From contig NZ_MULI01000042.1 of assembly GCF_002939385.1 (NCBI RefSeq), positions 1 to 61,218 of the forward strand: 61,218 nt of DNA. The letters are read 5' to 3'. The stretch's first letter is position 1; each line of letters starts with the position of its first letter. The translations under genes were made by a program, and so were the position numbers. The notes below the pieces were generated by a model. The model was not told the DNA's origin. It saw nothing but the letters and a program-made list of their open reading frames with translations, and searched no databases. Below are positions 22,281 to 29,995 of this stretch, piece by piece. This DNA is from Streptomyces sp. MH60 (GTDB taxonomy: Bacteria; Actinomycetota; Actinomycetes; Streptomycetales; Streptomycetaceae).

Positions 22281-23888
22281 TCAGCCGCCGGGCAGTTCCA
22301 CGGCCCGCGCGCCCGGTGCGTCGGTGCGGGCGATCGACAGGGAGCCCTCCGCCGTCGGCACCGGGTCGATGCGCCAGCGCTGGGCCTCGGAGCCGTCGTG
22401 CACCTTGACGACGACGTCGGCGTCCGGGGCACCGGTGGTGGTGGCGAGCGCCAGCAGCTTCTGTCCGCGCGGCACCAACTCGCCCTGACCGGTGAGGTCG
22501 TAGCGCACGTCGTCGCCCCGCTCGGTGCCCTCGTCGGCGCAGGTACCGAGGATGACGACGCCGGCGTCCGCCCGCGAGTCCAGACACAGTCCCGGATCGG
22601 CGACGCTGCGCAGCAGCCCGTCGTCCTCGTAGGTCCACTGCTGGGTCCACGCCTCGGAGCACTCCGCCAGCCGGGCACCCGCCCCGGCCTTCGGCTCGCC
22701 CCGGACGTCGAGGCAGAGGTTCGCGGCGCCGTTGCGCAGCCGGGCGCGGTCCGCCGCCGAGGGCATCCCGGCCGCGTCGGGCGGTTTCGGACGGCTCGTG
22801 GCGGACGTCTCGCCGTCCTTGTCCACGGCGCTGGTGGAGGCGGCCGGATCGGCACCGCCGCCGTCGTACGACCACACGCTCACCACGAGCACGATGGCCA
22901 GCACCCCGGCGGAGGCGGCGCCGAACTGCCTGAGCACCGAGCGGCCCGAGCGCGGACGGCCCGGGACCCTGCGCACGGGCACGGGGATCCGGGCCAGCAG
23001 CCCGGGGCGCCCGCCGCGGTGCCGGGCGGCGCCCTTGGCCAGCGCGCCCAGCGTCGCCCGTGCCGGACGGGAGTCGAGATAGCGCCGGGCACCCCAGCCG
23101 AGCACGGCCTCGGCGATCAGCGTGCCCAGCTCGCGCTCGAAATGGCCGAGTTGGTCGGCGGCGTGCCGGCAGTGACGGCAGTCGGCGAGATGTTTGCGGA
23201 CGTCCGGCAGCAGGGCGCCGCCCCGGCGAATCGGGACGTCGAGCAGCCGGCTGTGGAAGCGGCAGTCCTGGCTCGGCGCGAGCTGCCGGTGGGCATGCAG
23301 ACAACCCTCGCGGAATTTCTCACGCGCTTGTTCGAGAGTGGCCGACGCGGTGTCGGTGTCCATGCCCAGCAGACCGGCGGGGACACTTATGGACTCGCCT
23401 TCGACCTCCGTGTGCCACAGCAAACAACGGGCCGGTCCGGGAAGAGAGGCGAATGCCCGGGCGGCCAGCGTGCGGTTTTCCGGGGTCAAGGACTTCGCCG
23501 CCCGCATACCCCGTCCGCCGGCGGGTTTGAGCAACTGCGGCAGGGCACCGGATATCGCGTCGTCGGCGGACCACTGGCGGACCGTGTCGCGCACGGCCAC
23601 CAGCAGCCTCGGGCGCAGCGCGGTGGCCGGTTCGCCCTCGGCGAGCCGGGCCAGCACCCGGTGCCAGGCAGCGGCGGTGACCATGGCGGTGACCTGGGCC
23701 GAGGTGGCGAGGCAGATGGTCGCGTAGTCGTGCGCGGGCTGCCAGTGGCGGGCCATCAGCAGCGCGGCGATCCGGGCGGACTCGCTCTCCGGGCCGTCCC
23801 GGAGCCGCGCGGCCAGCAACTCGTCGGACTCCCCGGGGTCCCCGCCCGAGGGCGGGTAGGCGGGCCGAGGGGGGTGGGGGGTGGGCAC
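22281..23888 (-). CDS. Sigma-factor-like / zinc-finger anti-sigma-like / TM / ricin-lectin fusion
   Basis: A 535-aa membrane protein. Residues about 15-100 resemble a sigma-70 region 2-like helical domain (DELLAARLRDG) and about 135-200 a region 4-like domain (LAARAFASLPGPARCLLWHTEVEG). A ZAS zinc motif, His233-x3-Cys237-x2-Cys240 (HLADCRHC), follows, as in anti-sigma factors. One transmembrane helix lies at about 323-339, then a Ser/Thr/Pro linker and an extracytoplasmic ricin-type beta-trefoil (LCLDVRGE, QQWTYED, LCLDSRAD, QRWRIDP). GTG 23888 is chosen because GGAAGG lies about nine bases before it. The layout suggests that carbohydrate binding outside controls a tethered sigma-like part inside. 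Confidence 0.72.
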   Translation of the reverse strand: MPTPHPPRPAYPPSGGDPGESDELLAARLRDGPESESARIAALLMARHWQPAHDYATICLATSAQVTAMVTAAAWHRVLARLAEGEPATALRPRLLVAVRDTVRQWSADDAISGALPQLLKPAGGRGMRAAKSLTPENRTLAARAFASLPGPARCLLWHTEVEGESISVPAGLLGMDTDTASATLEQAREKFREGCLHAHRQLAPSQDCRFHSRLLDVPIRRGGALLPDVRKHLADCRHCRHAADQLGHFERELGTLIAEAVLGWGARRYLDSRPARATLGALAKGAARHRGGRPGLLARIPVPVRRVPGRPRSGRSVLRQFGAASAGVLAIVLVVSVWSYDGGGADPAASTSAVDKDGETSATSRPKPPDAAGMPSAADRARLRNGAANLCLDVRGEPKAGAGARLAECSEAWTQQWTYEDDGLLRSVADPGLCLDSRADAGVVILGTCADEGTERGDDVRYDLTGQGELVPRGQKLLALATTTGAPDADVVVKVHDGSEAQRWRIDPVPTAEGSLSIARTDAPGARAVELPGG

Positions 23889-24153
23889 TGAGATGTTCCT
23901 TCCCACGCGCAGGTGACTCAGAAGTTCCGAACGCCGAAAAGGACCCACGGATTGGTGTGTACCTCTTGGGCGGAGCACGGGAGGCGTGAATTCGCCATGG
24001 CGAAATCGGACCCGGCCCGTCAAAGCGCGTGCGAGACCCGGCCTTTACCCCCCGCACGGGTGCTTCACTCTCGCACAAACCACTCATGGTCAACAAGGCG
24101 ACCGGGCAACATCGGCCGCCTTTGAAAGAAGGTCAGAAACTCCGGCATGCCAA

Positions 24154-24203
24154 GAGGGCCGCACCCGGCTTTCCGTTTTCTCCACGGAAGCGGTGCGGCC
24201 CTC
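24154..24203 (-). terminator. Terminator after the GH9 gene
   Basis: A perfect 12-bp stem GAGGGCCGCACC/GGTGCGGCCCTC with an inner, slightly bulged stem (GCTTTCCG/CGGAAGC) just downstream of the leftward GH9 stop. The rest of the 342-bp gap up to 23888 is less GC-rich and holds the promoter of the sigma-ricin gene. Confidence 0.75.
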
Positions 24204-24230
24204 GGCGGGGGGCGGGGTCAGCCGGTCGGG

Positions 24231-26474
24231 TCAGCCCTGGTCCGCCACGAAGGAGGCCATCCGGGCCAGCGCGGCGTTCCAGTTGATGGTGTGCTCGTTG
24301 GTCGACCAGGACTGGATGTCGTCGATGAAGCAGAACTGGCCGACGCAGCCCTGGAGTTTGCTCTGCGCGTAGGGGTCCTGGATGCTCGAGTTCGGACCGC
24401 CGGACAGGGTGCCGTCCGGCGGCGCGGGCAGGGCGGGGTCGAGCTGGTGGGCGTACCAGCGGCTGTGCTGGTGGTGCGCGTTGACCTCGCCGTATCCGGT
24501 GACGTACGACATGTTCAGCGCGTTGCGGCCGAGGATGTAGTCCATGCTCTGCACGGCGCCGTCACGGTACTTGGAGCCGCCGGTGATGTCGTAGGCGGTG
24601 GCCAGGACGACCGCGTTGTTCAGGACCTGGTGGCTGGAGCCCCAGTCGTACACGTTGCCCTCGGGGGCGTAGGGCATGCCGTAGGGGTGCGCCTTCAGCG
24701 TCGCCAGGTAGCCGTCGGCGCCGCGGACCACGGAGCGGCGGACCTGGTCCCGGCCGGGGAGCCGGCTGGGGACGGTCGCCAGGTCGAGGCGGGCGGGGGC
24801 GGCGGTGCTCGCCCAGTCGAAGCTGATCGGCCCGAAGACGTCGGCGGTGTGCACCGGGGACTTCAGCACGTGCTCCTTGAAGTCCCGCTCCCCCGTCGTC
24901 AGGTACAGCTCGGCCGCGGCCCAGTAGAAGTCGTCGGCGACCTTGGTGTCGGGGTAGGCGCCGCCACCGATGCCGTCGTTCTCGTCGGCGAGCAGGTCCG
25001 GGTGGGCGAGCGCGGCGGCCCAGGCGGTACGGGCGGCGCCGAGCGCCTTCGCGGCGAACTCCCGGTCGTAGGGGCGGTACAGGCGGGCGGCCTGGGCGGC
25101 CGTCGCCGCCAGGTTGAGGGTCGCCGCGGTGGTCGGCGGGTGCAGCTCGCGCTTCTGCGGGTCGTCGCTGGGCAGCAGCGGCAGCCCGGTCCACTGCTCG
25201 TCATGGATCTTGTGGTGCGCCATCCCGGCCAGTGGCTGTCCCTGGGGCATCTGCATCTTCAGCAGGAACTCCAGCTCCCAGCGGGCCTCGTCAAGGATGT
25301 CCGGCACCTTGTTGCCGCTCTCGGGGATGTCGAGCGAGCCGTCGCCGAGCTTGGCGGGCTCTCCGGTGCGGGCGTGCAGCGAGCGCTCGTAGGTGCTGAG
25401 CAGCTCCCAGGTGGAGATGCCGCCGTTGACGACGTACTTGCCGTGGTCGCCGGCGTCGTACCAGCCGCCGGAGACGTCCAGGGTGTAGTCGCACACGCCG
25501 GGTTGGCAGGGCACCTCGGTGTCGCCCCGGTTGGGTGCCGTGCCCACGTGTCCGGCGGGGCGTCCGTAGCCGGGGCGGAGTTCGTCGCTGATCGCGGTGC
25601 CGCTGCGCTGCGTGTAGTAGTACTTCGCGGAGTCCAGGCGCAGCCGCTCGTAGGCGGCCGTGCCGATGTCGAAGGGGCGGCTGGTCTCGCCGTCGGCGAC
25701 CAGGGTGTAGCCCTCGCCGCGCTTGGTGTAGCGGCCGAAGTCGATCGAGTGGACGTTCTGCCCGGAGGAGGCGTCGACGCCGCGCGGCGTGCTCCAGCCG
25801 TGGGCGACGACCCGCCCGGCGTCGCTCTTCAGCTGCCAGGGCAGCCGGGTGGTGGCGTCGGTGACGAGCGTGGCGTTCTTCGGTCCCGAGGGCAGGTAGG
25901 CGACCTGGTTGACCCGCACCCGCGGCCCGGTGTCCGGCACGTACGGCTCGGGCGCCACGCCGCCCAGCAGGGACACGTCGTCCACGCAGAACCGCCAGGC
26001 GTCGGGCGTGCCGCCGAGCTGGAAGCCGACCTGTCCCTGAGTGGTGTCGACGGGCGAGGTGAAGGTGTACGAGTAGGTGTTGCCCGAGACGCTCAGCTGC
26101 GGGCTGATCTCGTAGTAGGTGTCGTACGGGGACACCGACAGGCCGACGATCGCCCGGACCACGTGGTCGGCGGGCGTACCGGTGGCGGTGAAGGAGAACC
26201 TGTACGACTCCCCGGCGACCAGGGTGACGTCGTTCTGGCCGAGGGCGGCGTCCCAGCGGTTGGTGGTGCCGCCGGGGGCGTCGGCGCACAGCCGGCCGTC
26301 GGTCACGGCGGCGGTGACGTTGCTGCTCGTCCACCAGGACTCGGTGCCGTCGGCGAAGGTGCCGTTCCTGACCTGCTCGGTCTCCTCGGCGCCGGCCGGG
26401 GCGGCGGGCAGCGCGGTGACGGCCGCCGCCAGCAGGGCCGTCAGGGAGACGAGCGCGGTTCTGCGTCTTTTCAC
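24231..26474 (-). CDS. Secreted GH9 cellulase with N-terminal carbohydrate-binding and Ig-like domains
   Basis: A 747-aa secreted endoglucanase-type glycoside hydrolase. The signal peptide is about 1-32 (KRRRTALVSL to PAAPAGA). A CBM4/9-type beta-sandwich occupies about 35-175 (RNGTFADGTESWW), an Ig-like CelD_N domain about 185-275 (RVRVNQVAYLPSGPKNATLV), and the (alpha/alpha)6 barrel about 285-747. GH9 catalytic acids are in DVSGGWYDAGDHGKYV (Asp pair) and in WSTNEHTINWNAAL (Glu). It cleaves beta-1,4-glucan by inversion. GTG 26474 has GAGGAG upstream. An exact CebR operator lies 39-52 bp upstream of the start, placing the gene in the cellobiose-responsive regulon. Confidence 0.9.
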   Translation of the reverse strand: MKRRRTALVSLTALLAAAVTALPAAPAGAEETEQVRNGTFADGTESWWTSSNVTAAVTDGRLCADAPGGTTNRWDAALGQNDVTLVAGESYRFSFTATGTPADHVVRAIVGLSVSPYDTYYEISPQLSVSGNTYSYTFTSPVDTTQGQVGFQLGGTPDAWRFCVDDVSLLGGVAPEPYVPDTGPRVRVNQVAYLPSGPKNATLVTDATTRLPWQLKSDAGRVVAHGWSTPRGVDASSGQNVHSIDFGRYTKRGEGYTLVADGETSRPFDIGTAAYERLRLDSAKYYYTQRSGTAISDELRPGYGRPAGHVGTAPNRGDTEVPCQPGVCDYTLDVSGGWYDAGDHGKYVVNGGISTWELLSTYERSLHARTGEPAKLGDGSLDIPESGNKVPDILDEARWELEFLLKMQMPQGQPLAGMAHHKIHDEQWTGLPLLPSDDPQKRELHPPTTAATLNLAATAAQAARLYRPYDREFAAKALGAARTAWAAALAHPDLLADENDGIGGGAYPDTKVADDFYWAAAELYLTTGERDFKEHVLKSPVHTADVFGPISFDWASTAAPARLDLATVPSRLPGRDQVRRSVVRGADGYLATLKAHPYGMPYAPEGNVYDWGSSHQVLNNAVVLATAYDITGGSKYRDGAVQSMDYILGRNALNMSYVTGYGEVNAHHQHSRWYAHQLDPALPAPPDGTLSGGPNSSIQDPYAQSKLQGCVGQFCFIDDIQSWSTNEHTINWNAALARMASFVADQG

Positions 26475-26512
26475 GTCCGGGCTCCTCGGGGGAGGTGGCG
26501 CTCGCCAGAGAA

Positions 26513-26526
26513 TGGGAGCGCTCCCA
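26513..26526. promoter_or_regulatory. CebR operator (TGGGAGCGCTCCCA)
   Basis: The 14-bp perfect palindrome TGGGAGCGCTCCCA is identical to the known binding site of the LacI-family cellulose-utilisation repressor CebR in Streptomyces. It is upstream of the GH9 gene; on the leftward strand a TTGACG hexamer (complement of 26567-26572) lies about 40 bp further upstream and may be the -35 element. Confidence 0.9.
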
Positions 26527-26579
26527 AATGCGGTCGCAGGCCATGCTTGTGGCAGACATGACATGCCGTCAACGGTCCG

Positions 26580-26610
26580 GACGGGACCGGTTTTCCGACC
26601 GGTTCCCGTC
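26580..26610 (-). terminator. Terminator after the GH2 gene
   Basis: GACGGGACCGG paired with CCGGTTCCCGTC (one bulged base) around an 8-base loop containing TTTT, 20 bp beyond the leftward GH2 stop and upstream of the GH9 promoter. Confidence 0.6.
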
Positions 26611-26629
26611 CGGAGCGTGGCAGGGCGGC

Positions 26630-29600
26630 TCAGGCGGCGGGTGCCTCCAGGCGGCTGACGCGGATCGCTCCCCGGGCCTCGCCGGGGTGACGGCTGGTCA
26701 GCGTGAGGCGGACCCGGGAGCCCCGCAGCCGCGGGAAGGTGATGACCGTGGGCGCGTCGGAGGCGCCGGCCCACTCGGTCCGCACCTCCTTCGCCGCCCG
26801 CCAGGCCCGGCCGTCCCAGACGGCGACCTCGACGGCCGCGGGCAGGCTGTGCCCGTCGTCCACGGTGAAGGAGACCTCGACCCGGTCGTAGCTGCGTGTG
26901 CGCCCGTGGTCGACCGAGATCCAGTCCTCGGCGCGGGCGCCGTCGAAGGCGGGGAGCAGGGCGGTGGCCGCCTTGTGGAAGCCGTTGGACCAGCCGGTGG
27001 CCGGGTCGCCGTCGAGCACGGCGGCGGGCAGGGTGTCGGGCCGTCCGGAGTAGCTCGCGTCCGCGTGCGGGTGGTCCGCGGGCGCCGGGTGCTCGGGGCG
27101 GAACCGCGGGGCCGGTGTGGCCGCCGGGTCCGGGGCCCGCCGGGCGTGCACCGCCGCCGTGCCGGTGCGCAGCCCGTCCGCGCGGGCGGTCACCCGTACC
27201 GTGCCCGCACGGGTGCCGGACCGGACGATCGCCAGCGCCTTGCCGTGGAAGGCGGTGCGGGTGCTCGCCTGGTAGCGCTCCGCGCTCTCCTGGCGGCCGT
27301 TGTCGAGTCCGGCCAGCGAGCCGCCCGCGACGTCGAAGGAGATCAGGTGCTCGGCGCCGGGCACCACGACCCCCTGCCGGTCGACCACCTCGGCGGTCAC
27401 GAACACCAGGGAACGGCCGTCGGCGTCGACGGTCTCGCGGTCCGGGGTGAGGCGCAGGGCGTGCGGCGTCCCGGCGGTGCGCAGGACGTCGGTGGCCACC
27501 GTCCTGCCGCCGCGCCGGGCGACGGCCTTCAGCTCGCCCGCCTCGAAGGGCACCCGCCAGGTCAGGTGCAGCTTGCCCGCGCTGCCGTTGGGGCTGGTGT
27601 AGCTGCCGGGGTAGGGGCCGTCGGTGAAGGTCTTGTCGTCGCCGGTGGCCTCGGTGGTCTCCAGGTACGTCCGGCCGTCGACGGTCTTCTTCCGGTCGAA
27701 GCGGCGGGTGCCGAGGGACTTCCCGTTCAGGTACAGCTCGACGGTGTCGGCGTTGGTGTACGCCCAGACCTCGACGGTGTCGCCCTCGCGGTGGTTCCAC
27801 GTCGTGGGCAGCAGGTGGACCATCGGCTCGTCCGTCCACTGGCTGCGGAACAGGTGGTACATGTCCTTCGGGAAGCCGGCCGTGTCGACCGCGCCGAAGA
27901 AGGACGCCTTCACCGGGAAGACGTCGTACGGCGTGGGCTCCCCGATGTAGTCGATGCCGGACCACAGGAACTGCCCGGCGAACCACTTGCGGTCCCGGTC
28001 CTTCTTGTGGCCGTACTCGCCGCTCATCGTCCAGGAGGCGAGGTTGTTGTCGTAGGAGGAGGTGGCCCGCCCGCCGGGGGTGTGGTTCTCGCCGGTGTTC
28101 AGGTTCTCGGGCTCCTGGTAGGTGCCGCGCGTGGAGGTCTCGGAGGACGACTCGGACTCGAAGAGGAACAGGTGCGGGTAGGCCGCGTGCAGGTCGTCCA
28201 CCGACTTGGCGGTGTTGTAGTTGAGGCCGAGCCCGTCCAGCTTGGCCAGCATCAGGTCGGCGGCGGAGCCCTTGGCGGGCAGCCGGCGGTACTTGTCGGA
28301 GCCGATGACCAGGGGGCGGGTGTCGTCGGCGGCGCGGATGGCGTCGATGATGCGGTCGGCCATGGCGAGTCCGGCGGTGGCGGTGGAGTCGGGGACCTCG
28401 TTGCCGATGGACCACATGACGACGGCGGGCGAGTTGCGGGCCGCGAGCACCATCTCGGTGGCGTCCCGCTCGCACCACTCGTCGAAGAACCGGCCGTAGT
28501 CGTAGCGGTTCTTGCCGGTGCGCCAGCAGTCGAATGCCTCCACCAGCATGATGATGCCCATCTCCTCGCAGACCTGGGTCATCTCGGGCGAGGGCGGGTT
28601 GTGCGACGTGCGGAAGGCGTTGACGCCCATCGACTTCATGAGGGTCATCTGGCGGCGGATCGCGTCGATGCTGACGGCGGCGCCGAGCGCGCCGAGGTCG
28701 TGGTGCAGGTCGACGCCCTTGATCTTGGCGTACCTGCCGTTGAGGTGGAAGCCGTCGTCGGGGTCGACGTGGAAGGTGCGGATGCCGAACGGGGTGCGGT
28801 ACGTGTCGACGGTCCGGCCGCCGACGCGCAGTTCGGTGTGCAGGGTGTAGCGGTGCGGGGCCGCGAAGTCCCAGAGCCGCGGGCGCCCGACGGTGAGTTC
28901 GTGGATCTCGGACGCCGCGTCGGCGACGTCGACCGTGGAGGCGGTGCGGGCCACGGTGCGGCCGTCCGCGTCCTTCACCGTCGACCGGACCTCGACCTCG
29001 CGCCCGGTGCCCGAGGCGTTCACCACCGACGTCTCCACCCGGACGACGGCACTGTCCTCGCTCACCCGCGGGGTGGTGACGTACGTTCCCCAGCGCCGTA
29101 CGTGCACCGGCTCGGTGACGACCAGGCGGGCCTCCCGGTAGATGCCGCTGCCGGAGTACCAGCGGCTGCTCGGCAGTTGGTTGCGCACCTGCACCGCGAG
29201 GACGTTCTCGGTGCGGCCGTCGGTGTGCACCAGGCCGGTGAGGTCGAGGGCGAAGCCGGTGTAGCCGTAGGGGTGGTGGCCGACCTCCCGGCCGTTGCAG
29301 TGGACGCGGGAGTCCATGTAGACGCCGTCGAACTCGACCGAGATCCGCTTCCCGGCGAGCGCGGGCGGCAGGGTGAAGGCGAGGCGGTACCAGCCGAGGC
29401 CGCCCGGCAGGAAGCCGGTGCCGCTGGTGGTGCCGTGCCCGGTGGTGGGCGTCTGCTCGATGCTCCAGTCGTGCGGGACGGCGACCTCGCGCCACGCCGA
29501 GTCGTCGTGGGCGGGGTCGGCGGCGTCCGTGGTGTCCTCGGCCGCGCCGTCGAGGTCGACCAGCCGGAAGCGCCAGCCGTCGCGCAGGGCGAGGGTGCTG

Positions 29601-29716
29601 CGGCCCGCGGCGCCGCCGGTCGCGTCCGCGGCCCACGCCGACGGGGCGGCGAGCGCCATCCCGGCCGCGGGCGTGGCGGCGGAGGCGATCAGAACCGATC
29701 TGCGCGTGACCGTCAT
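26630..29716 (-). CDS. Tat-secreted GH2 beta-galactosidase-like enzyme
   Basis: A 1028-aa glycoside hydrolase family 2 protein. The N-terminus MTVTRRSVLIASAATPAAG carries a twin-arginine export motif. Domain order: sugar-binding jelly roll (about 40-215, VPHDWSIE, GGLGWYRL), Ig-like domain (about 220-325), TIM barrel (about 330-620) with acid/base Glu in MWSIGNEVPD and nucleophile Glu in FLFESESSS, a DUF4982-type domain (about 640-720), an Ig-like domain (about 725-815) and a C-terminal discoidin-like domain (about 860-1028). ATG 29716 has GAGGGAG upstream. The hydrolysed sugar (galactose, glucuronate or other) cannot be told from sequence. It is transcribed toward, but separately from, GH9. 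Confidence 0.87.
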   Translation of the reverse strand: MTVTRRSVLIASAATPAAGMALAAPSAWAADATGGAAGRSTLALRDGWRFRLVDLDGAAEDTTDAADPAHDDSAWREVAVPHDWSIEQTPTTGHGTTSGTGFLPGGLGWYRLAFTLPPALAGKRISVEFDGVYMDSRVHCNGREVGHHPYGYTGFALDLTGLVHTDGRTENVLAVQVRNQLPSSRWYSGSGIYREARLVVTEPVHVRRWGTYVTTPRVSEDSAVVRVETSVVNASGTGREVEVRSTVKDADGRTVARTASTVDVADAASEIHELTVGRPRLWDFAAPHRYTLHTELRVGGRTVDTYRTPFGIRTFHVDPDDGFHLNGRYAKIKGVDLHHDLGALGAAVSIDAIRRQMTLMKSMGVNAFRTSHNPPSPEMTQVCEEMGIIMLVEAFDCWRTGKNRYDYGRFFDEWCERDATEMVLAARNSPAVVMWSIGNEVPDSTATAGLAMADRIIDAIRAADDTRPLVIGSDKYRRLPAKGSAADLMLAKLDGLGLNYNTAKSVDDLHAAYPHLFLFESESSSETSTRGTYQEPENLNTGENHTPGGRATSSYDNNLASWTMSGEYGHKKDRDRKWFAGQFLWSGIDYIGEPTPYDVFPVKASFFGAVDTAGFPKDMYHLFRSQWTDEPMVHLLPTTWNHREGDTVEVWAYTNADTVELYLNGKSLGTRRFDRKKTVDGRTYLETTEATGDDKTFTDGPYPGSYTSPNGSAGKLHLTWRVPFEAGELKAVARRGGRTVATDVLRTAGTPHALRLTPDRETVDADGRSLVFVTAEVVDRQGVVVPGAEHLISFDVAGGSLAGLDNGRQESAERYQASTRTAFHGKALAIVRSGTRAGTVRVTARADGLRTGTAAVHARRAPDPAATPAPRFRPEHPAPADHPHADASYSGRPDTLPAAVLDGDPATGWSNGFHKAATALLPAFDGARAEDWISVDHGRTRSYDRVEVSFTVDDGHSLPAAVEVAVWDGRAWRAAKEVRTEWAGASDAPTVITFPRLRGSRVRLTLTSRHPGEARGAIRVSRLEAPAA

Positions 29717-29740
29717 GGCGGATCTCCCTCATCAGAAAAC

Positions 29741-29780
29741 TCATCGAGGCTCACGAGAACTCAGAAGTACTCACAAGTGA
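29741..29780 (-). repeat. Four 10-bp phased repeats upstream of GH2
   Basis: TCATCGAGGC, TCACGAGAAC, TCAGAAGTAC and TCACAAGTGA follow each other in exact 10-bp register, with TCA at 29741, 29751, 29761 and 29771. The array ends 25 bp before the GH2 start codon. One repeat per helical turn would put identical faces on one side of the DNA. It may be a regulator site or only a leader sequence. Confidence 0.45.
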
Positions 29781-29995
29781 TCGCGAACAAACAGATTCTG
29801 ACGTCGAGCCCTACGCGCCCGTCAAGGCCACGGAAAGCACTTTCTGTCCGGCGCGGAGCGGATCCCACGGTGACCTGCGCGACGGTCGGGCCCGGTGCGC
29901 CCGGTGGGTTCGGGTCCGCACCGGGCCCGAAGCCACTAGGCTGGGAACAAGGTGACGCGCTGATCACTGTGAGTGTGCGCAATGGAGTGGCGACG

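Noticed and set aside
24231..29744. A 1837-codon leftward frame spanning GH9 and most of the GH2 locus
   Set aside because: Only its last 747 codons (from GTG 26474) look like protein; the first part is Arg/Pro/His-rich antisense or off-frame of the GH2 gene, which has clear motifs in another frame.
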